Part shown: positions 13,043-16,984 of the stretch, one piece after another | Layout: the number at the start of each line of letters is the position of its first letter | How positions within the stretch are numbered: position 1 is the stretch's first letter | NCBI GenBank assembly: GCA_934446355.1 | Contig: CAKSEC010000025.1 | Span: 1-16,984, forward strand | Origin: an uncultured Oscillospiraceae bacterium | GTDB lineage: Bacteria; Bacillota; Clostridia; Oscillospirales; Ruminococcaceae | Reading direction: 5' to 3' | DNA: 16,984 bases | Notes under the pieces: model-generated | The model's input: only the letters and a program-made list of their open reading frames with translations | Databases searched by the model: none | What the model was told of the DNA's origin: nothing | Position numbers and translations under genes: made by a program

Positions 13043-15103
13043 ATGGGCAATTTCAGGCTTAAGATCGTGCTGACAGTCGTCATGCTGATATTTGCTATCG
13101 TTCCGGCGGCTATCGTCGGCACTGTGGGCACTTTCTCGATAGTCGGGTATGAAAGTTCCGTAAAGGAAAACACCCTTAAGCTGGTTTCCGAGTCAAAGTC
13201 AGCCGGAATAACTCAGCTTTTCAGCAGCTACACCTCGACAGTCAGCGGAGTGTCACGCACCATGGCAGCCATTGACGCAGCCAAGGGCAGCGGAAGCGCA
13301 GATAATATTCTTGCTGCCGCAGTGTCGTCAGACACAGATATGCTGGATATGCTCATTCTTGACAAGAACGGCACTGTTGTCGCTGCAGTAAACGGCTCGA
13401 CAGGCGGCGTTTTCGAGAATCTCCCCAAGAACGATCAGGGCGTTATCAATATGTCCTCCGTATCTCCGGTGCTTTCATGGACCGGCTACGGCGAACAGCA
13501 GACCGACGCCATCTACGTTTCCTCCCCTATAACTGACGAGGAAGCCGCAAGCGGCGTTGTGGGCTATGTTGCAGCTATCTACTCCGTTTCACCGGAAAGT
13601 GCGCTGATAAGAAGCGTGTCCGGCTCGATAGACAACCCCGCAAACGGATTCTTCATGCTGGTGGACAGCAACGGCGTTGCTGTGAACTTCAACAAGTCCG
13701 GCTCCGTGGATAAGACCTTTGCAGACGGCGATTTCTGGAACAACTCCACAAAGGGCGTCAGCCAGTATTTTAACGAAAGCAACGCTGACTACAGCGACCT
13801 CAAGATAAGCAACGACATAAAGTCCATACGTTCAAGCGCAGGCGGATTTACATACTACCTCGGTCTGCCCGGCAAGGACATCAAGAACTGGAGATGGGTC
13901 GGCGCTGCTCCCAACGGCTCGTTCGGAAGCTTCGCAATGACCTCGAATATGCTGGGCTGGGTGGTTGTTGCCGCTTCTGCCGTGGTATTCTCGATCGCTT
14001 CTCTGGTCGTTATCGGAAGATTCCTTGGCAACATGAGTTCAATGCTTAAGACCATGACAGAGATCTCCGAAGCAGAAGGCGCAACGGATATCCGCTTCAA
14101 GGTCACCAACAGAAGAAGCGAACTCGGCGAGATACAGACTTCCTTCAACGAACTGCTTGACGAGGTATTCCTCAGCGAGGAGCGTCACCGCACTATCGCA
14201 GAACTGTCCGATAATATGCTGTTCGAGTGGGATTTCCACAAGGAAAGAATGTACGTTTCCCCGAATACGCTCGCTAAGTTCGATATAGACACCGAAAATT
14301 CCACGCTGTCCAACGGCAAGTTCATAGATTCGCTCATGAGCCCTGAGGACGCTGAAAAGTACAAGCGTGACATCAATGCGCTGCTCAAGAACAAGAACGG
14401 TTACAGCGCAGAATACCAGCTTAAGACCAAGAGCGGTGCAGTTATCTGGGTTTCGCTGCGTGCGACCTGCATTACCGACCGTCTGAGCGAACCGCTGAGA
14501 GTTATCGGCGTGCTTACCGATATCGACAACGAAAAGAAGCTGGAACTGCAGCTTTCCGAGCGTGCAAGCTACGACTTCCTGTCACAGCTCTTTAACAGAA
14601 ACACATTTATCAGAAACCTTACATCGGAGATTGAACGCCGCGGCGCAAAGCGTGTCGCAGTTATGTTCATCGACGTTGACGACTTCAAGTTCATCAACGA
14701 CCGCTATGGTCATACTGTGGGCGACGAAGTAATCAGATTCGTTGCTGACACGATAAGGACCAAGGTTGACGACAGAGGCGGCTTTGCAGGACGCTTCGGC
14801 GGCGATGAGTTCGTTCTGTGCTTCACGAATCAGGAAGATATCGACAACATCGAGAACATCTCAATGGATATCATCAACGAACTGTACAGCGGCTATACCA
14901 CTCCTGACAATTCAATGCACATTGATGTCAAGGCAAGTATCGGTATTGCGTTCTGCCCCGACCATACAGAGGACGTGAACGAACTGCTTTCGTTTGCAGA
15001 TACTGCAATGTACTTCGTTAAGAAGAACGGCAAGACCAACTATCACGTTTATATTGCCGACGACAGCGCTACTGATGAGTACATAGACCCGGAGGGCTTC
15101 TGA
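13043..15103 (+). CDS. Membrane diguanylate cyclase: Cache-like sensor, PAS and GGDEF
   Basis: The enzyme should make cyclic di-GMP from two GTP. Its 686 residues begin with a membrane helix (about 7-31), an extracytoplasmic region of about 270 residues consistent with a dCache sensor (YVSSPI, GYVAAIYSV and FFMLVDSNG strands), and a second helix (about 303-325). A HAMP-like linker (about 326-378), a PAS domain (about 383-500, ending VIGVLTDIDNEKKL) and GGDEF (about 505-670) follow. The active site is intact: DFLSQLFNR, MFIDVDDFKFINDRYGHTVGD and GRFGGDEF (583-590). The four residues that would be the RxxD inhibitory site read DRGG, so product inhibition through that site is unlikely. GGGGGATAAGG lies upstream of the ATG. 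The extracellular ligand is unknown. Confidence 0.96.
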   Translation: MGNFRLKIVLTVVMLIFAIVPAAIVGTVGTFSIVGYESSVKENTLKLVSESKSAGITQLFSSYTSTVSGVSRTMAAIDAAKGSGSADNILAAAVSSDTDMLDMLILDKNGTVVAAVNGSTGGVFENLPKNDQGVINMSSVSPVLSWTGYGEQQTDAIYVSSPITDEEAASGVVGYVAAIYSVSPESALIRSVSGSIDNPANGFFMLVDSNGVAVNFNKSGSVDKTFADGDFWNNSTKGVSQYFNESNADYSDLKISNDIKSIRSSAGGFTYYLGLPGKDIKNWRWVGAAPNGSFGSFAMTSNMLGWVVVAASAVVFSIASLVVIGRFLGNMSSMLKTMTEISEAEGATDIRFKVTNRRSELGEIQTSFNELLDEVFLSEERHRTIAELSDNMLFEWDFHKERMYVSPNTLAKFDIDTENSTLSNGKFIDSLMSPEDAEKYKRDINALLKNKNGYSAEYQLKTKSGAVIWVSLRATCITDRLSEPLRVIGVLTDIDNEKKLELQLSERASYDFLSQLFNRNTFIRNLTSEIERRGAKRVAVMFIDVDDFKFINDRYGHTVGDEVIRFVADTIRTKVDDRGGFAGRFGGDEFVLCFTNQEDIDNIENISMDIINELYSGYTTPDNSMHIDVKASIGIAFCPDHTEDVNELLSFADTAMYFVKKNGKTNYHVYIADDSATDEYIDPEGF

Positions 15104-15148
15104 GCCTGAACGGGCTTGCTTATCTCAGGTAAGCCATAAGAAACACCG

Positions 15149-15173
15149 AGGGCGGACAGTAAATGTGCGCCCT
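15149..15173 (+). other. Hairpin between the cyclase and parA
   Basis: AGGGCG (15149-15154) pairs with CGCCCT (15168-15173) around a 13-nt loop. No T-run follows, so it is a poor intrinsic terminator; read-through from the cyclase into parA is plausible. I see no convincing promoter in the 141-bp gap. Confidence 0.4.
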
Positions 15174-15244
15174 TGTGATGTCTGAATAATACACCATGCA
15201 GCTTCGGCAAGGGGTTCGCATTATTATCCGGGAGGAATGTAAAA

Positions 15245-16027
15245 TTGGCAAAGGTCATCGCTCTGACAAACCAGAAAGGCGGCGTGGGAAAAACCACGAC
15301 CTGCTGCGCAATATGCGGAGGTCTTGCGCAGGCAGGAAAAAAGGTGCTTGCCATCGACCTTGACCCGCAGGGAAATCTCAGCTTTTCGCTGGGCGTGAAC
15401 GATGAGGACGCATACACGGTATACGACGTGTTCAAGGGAAACTGCGACATTTCTGACGCAATACAGCACGGAGATGTCTGCGACGTTATCGCCTCGAACA
15501 TTCTGCTGTCCGGCGCAGAACTTGAACTCACCGGAGTAGGACGTGAATATATCCTGAGAGAGCAGCTTGAACAGGTCAAGGATAATTACGACTTCGTAAT
15601 ACTGGACACCCCGCCCGCACTGTCGGTGCTGACGATAAATGCGTACACTGCGTCCGACGAGCTGGTGATCCCCATGCTGTGCGAAATACTCAGTCTGCAG
15701 GGAATAGCCCAGCTGAAGCAGACGATATTTGCGGTTCAGCGATACTATAACAAGGAACTGAAAGTCGCCGGAATACTGCTGAACAAGTACAACCCAAGAT
15801 ATACCCTGACCAAGGACGTCGAAGATCTGGCGCAGGTCATTGCAATGCAGCTTGACACCAAGATATTCAGCTGCAGGATAAGCACGAGCGTCTGCATTGC
15901 CGAAGCGCCCGCACACGGAGAGAGCGTTCTTACATATTCCCCGAAATCAAAGGCGGCGCAGGAATACACTGATTTCATAAAGGAACTCACCGGTGTTAAA
16001 CCCAAAAAATCGGCAGGTAAGCGATGA
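15245..16027 (+). CDS. parA: ParA/MinD-family partition ATPase
   Basis: ParA-type ATPases dimerise on ATP and bind nucleoid DNA nonspecifically; a partner protein triggers hydrolysis and release, moving a cargo. The 260-residue protein shows the deviant Walker A KGGVGKTT with signature lysine (11-18), switch I AIDLDPQGN (36-44), Walker B VILDTPP (118-124) and the C-terminal PKSKAAQEY. It has no N-terminal DNA-binding extension, so it is of the short Soj/type Ib kind. The start is TTG at 15245 with GGAGG nine bases before; it gives the standard AKVIALTNQKGG beginning. The next gene overlaps by ATGA and is not ParB but a ComFB-domain protein. A chromosomal Soj would normally precede Spo0J/ParB, so this is probably a specialised positioning ATPase. 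Confidence 0.94.
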   Translation: MAKVIALTNQKGGVGKTTTCCAICGGLAQAGKKVLAIDLDPQGNLSFSLGVNDEDAYTVYDVFKGNCDISDAIQHGDVCDVIASNILLSGAELELTGVGREYILREQLEQVKDNYDFVILDTPPALSVLTINAYTASDELVIPMLCEILSLQGIAQLKQTIFAVQRYYNKELKVAGILLNKYNPRYTLTKDVEDLAQVIAMQLDTKIFSCRISTSVCIAEAPAHGESVLTYSPKSKAAQEYTDFIKELTGVKPKKSAGKR

Positions 16028-16698
16028 GCACAGAAAAAGATCGTATAACTGAGCACTATCAGCAGACAGAAGCTGAAAATGCAAAGCTAGTCAGCGGAAC
16101 ACGCGGCAGAAGGAAGAAAAATCCTGCAGCTGAGGAAAAGCCCGCAGCGAACGAGGAAGCTTCCGCAAAGAAAAAACGCATTGCCGGAAGAAAGCCCAAG
16201 TCCGCCGAGAATCAGGACGCCGAAGGCAGTTCAGCCAGCATAAAAACGCCGAGCGTTATGAAGCTGGTAGAGGAACGCTCGCTGGCAGACAATCAGGTCA
16301 TTGCAGCGGGAAAGGGCCGCATTCCAAGGCAGCTTCGTGGTATCGAACCGCTGTCAAAGCTGATAAAGCTGGAAAACGCTGCGGCTGAAGCGGCTCATGC
16401 AGTAAGAAATTCGCCAGAGGTCACAAAAGACCTGACCGAAATGGTGATAGACGGCGCTGTGCCTGAGATACTGCGCAGATTCAATGCCTGCGACTGCGAG
16501 ATCTGCCGTGCAGAACTGAAAAGGCTCACACAGGAGCAGATCCCGTCGAGATACATCAAGCTGCCGGAACTTGCCGGAATAGACAGCGGCTGCCTGAGCG
16601 AGGAGCAGGAAATGCTTGCGGCTTCGCTGAAAAAGGCTGCAGTATCCGCAATGATAAAGCTGATGTTCAGCAACAAGAAAAGGAATTTCCATGGATAG
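16024..16698 (+). CDS. ComFB-domain protein with basic disordered N-terminus, likely ParA partner
   Basis: The C-terminal part (about 128-185) matches ComFB: LTEMVIDGAVPEILRRF, then C156-x-C158-x2-C161 (ACDCEICRAEL), then IPSRYIKLPE in place of the LPPxYV end. B. subtilis ComFB has the same C-x-C-x2-C spacing. ComFB proteins bind zinc, and cyanobacterial members bind cyclic dinucleotides. The first 75 residues are low-complexity and rich in Lys, Arg, Ala and Glu (RGRRKK at 27-32, KKKRIAGRKPK at 49-59), probably disordered. ParA partners often stimulate the ATPase with a basic N-terminal segment, and this could serve that role. Residues 193-215 form a probable helix after the domain. The gene overlaps parA by 4 bp and ends at a terminator. 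Length is 224, far longer than ComFB alone. Confidence 0.88.
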   Translation: MSTEKDRITEHYQQTEAENAKLVSGTRGRRKKNPAAEEKPAANEEASAKKKRIAGRKPKSAENQDAEGSSASIKTPSVMKLVEERSLADNQVIAAGKGRIPRQLRGIEPLSKLIKLENAAAEAAHAVRNSPEVTKDLTEMVIDGAVPEILRRFNACDCEICRAELKRLTQEQIPSRYIKLPELAGIDSGCLSEEQEMLAASLKKAAVSAMIKLMFSNKKRNFHG

Positions 16699-16732
16699 CC
16701 GACGCCGGTGGGTCTTTTCTGCCGGCTTTTTT
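16697..16732 (+). terminator. Intrinsic terminator of the parA-comFB-like cluster
   Basis: GCCGG (16704-16708) pairs with CCGGC (16722-16726), or AGCCG (16697-16701) with CGGCT (16723-16727), followed by six T. It touches the stop codon of the ComFB-domain gene. Confidence 0.8.
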
Positions 16733-16767
16733 GTTACGCATTATTCGGGACATATCATGAAAAAATG

Positions 16768-16796
16768 TTGCATTCTTGGTGCAGATATGATATAAT
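16768..16796 (+). promoter_or_regulatory. Sigma-A promoter firing into the terminal repeat array
   Basis: TTGCAT (16768-16773), a 17-bp spacer and a perfect TATAAT (16791-16796). Transcription would begin near 16803, inside the first hairpin of the repeat. No open reading frame with a ribosome-binding site follows within the window. Confidence 0.65.
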
Positions 16797-16984
16797 AAAC
16801 GCAGGGCGTTTATTATATATTAAAATGTCCTCGCACATACGCAAATCAAAGATTTGCTCCGTGCGTATCGGACAATTAAACCACAACCTTGCGGTTATGG
16901 TTTAATAAAACGCAGGGCGTTTATTATATATTAAAATGTCCTCGCACATACGCAAATCAAAGATTTGCTCCGTGCGTATCGGAC
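16797..16984 (+). repeat. Tandem palindromic repeat, 111-bp period, cut by window end
   Basis: Positions 16797-16873 recur without change at 16908-16984, where the window ends, so the second copy may continue. One period holds three hairpins. The first is AAACGC-AGG-GCGTTT (16797-16811; in copy one the arms extend to 12 bp, 16791-16802 with 16806-16817). The second is a 47-nt imperfect hairpin (16827-16873) with stems GTCC/GGAC, GCAC/GTGC and GCAAATC/GATTTGC. The third is ATTAAACC/GGTTTAAT with inner AACC/GGTT (16875-16906). A short reading frame crossing it lacks any coding sign. Confidence 0.85.

Noticed and set aside
15104..15244. Terminator and new promoter between the cyclase and parA
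   Set aside because: The hairpin at 15149-15173 lacks a T-run and I find no -35/-10 pair with acceptable spacing.
15245..16698. Plasmid or prophage partition locus
   Set aside because: No replication, integrase or phage genes nearby, base composition matches neighbours, and the partner is a ComFB-domain protein rather than ParB. A mobile origin cannot be excluded from this window alone.
16708..16905. A 65-codon frame crossing the right-end repeat
   Set aside because: It starts inside the terminator stem, spans the promoter and palindromic repeats, and has no ribosome-binding site.
16797..16984. CRISPR array
   Set aside because: The repeated unit is at least 77 bp with a 34-bp, itself palindromic remainder; repeats this long are outside CRISPR range and no cas gene is near.

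Overview
The window looks like chromosomal DNA of an anaerobic clostridial Firmicute, most likely a Ruminococcus-type member of the Oscillospiraceae. This is inferred from the gene content (PASTA receptor with a zinc-ribbon start, GGDEF and PilZ proteins, ParA with a ComFB-domain partner), the strong GGAGG ribosome-binding sites, the moderate GC genes with AT-rich gaps, and near-consensus sigma-A promoters with 17-bp spacers. No species call is possible from sequence alone. I see no transposase, integrase, phage gene, tRNA gene or CRISPR array.

Left edge (1-471): no gene. Three tandem minus-strand promoters, each with consensus -35 and -10 and a 17-bp spacer, fire leftward into a boxA-like leader. 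A stable-RNA (probably rRNA) operon should start just outside the window. The nrdR terminator lies behind them. Next come nrdR (472-924) and a small two-helix membrane protein (1020-1499), both minus strand, each with its own promoter.

Middle (1584-11061, minus strand): ten tightly packed genes between one good promoter and one good terminator, probably one long transcript. In transcription order: a PASTA receptor whose kinase domain has lost its catalytic residues, pheA, ispD, an OmpR-type response regulator, its histidine kinase, an unknown 209-aa protein, a Cu/Zn superoxide-dismutase-like protein, ahcY, a DUF2625-like protein and a purine nucleoside phosphorylase. The last four could form an adenosylhomocysteine and purine nucleoside recycling cassette; the first five join envelope sensing to aromatic amino acid and isoprenoid precursor synthesis.

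Right part (11204-16732, plus strand): a two-helix protein with a YcxB-like C-terminal region, then PilZ protein, membrane diguanylate cyclase (Cache-like sensor, PAS, GGDEF), ParA ATPase, and a basic-tailed protein ending in a ComFB domain, overlapping parA by ATGA and closed by a terminator. PilZ and ComFB are both families with cyclic-dinucleotide-binding members, so one stretch may carry a c-di-GMP synthase, two candidate receptors and a ParA positioning ATPase. The ParA-ComFB pair, with ComFB where ParB normally sits, is the best candidate for a little-described system.

Right edge (16733-16984): a sigma-A promoter fires into a tandem repeat with a 111-bp period, built of three hairpins and cut by the window end. 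It may be a structured non-coding RNA, a leader or an intergenic repeat family.
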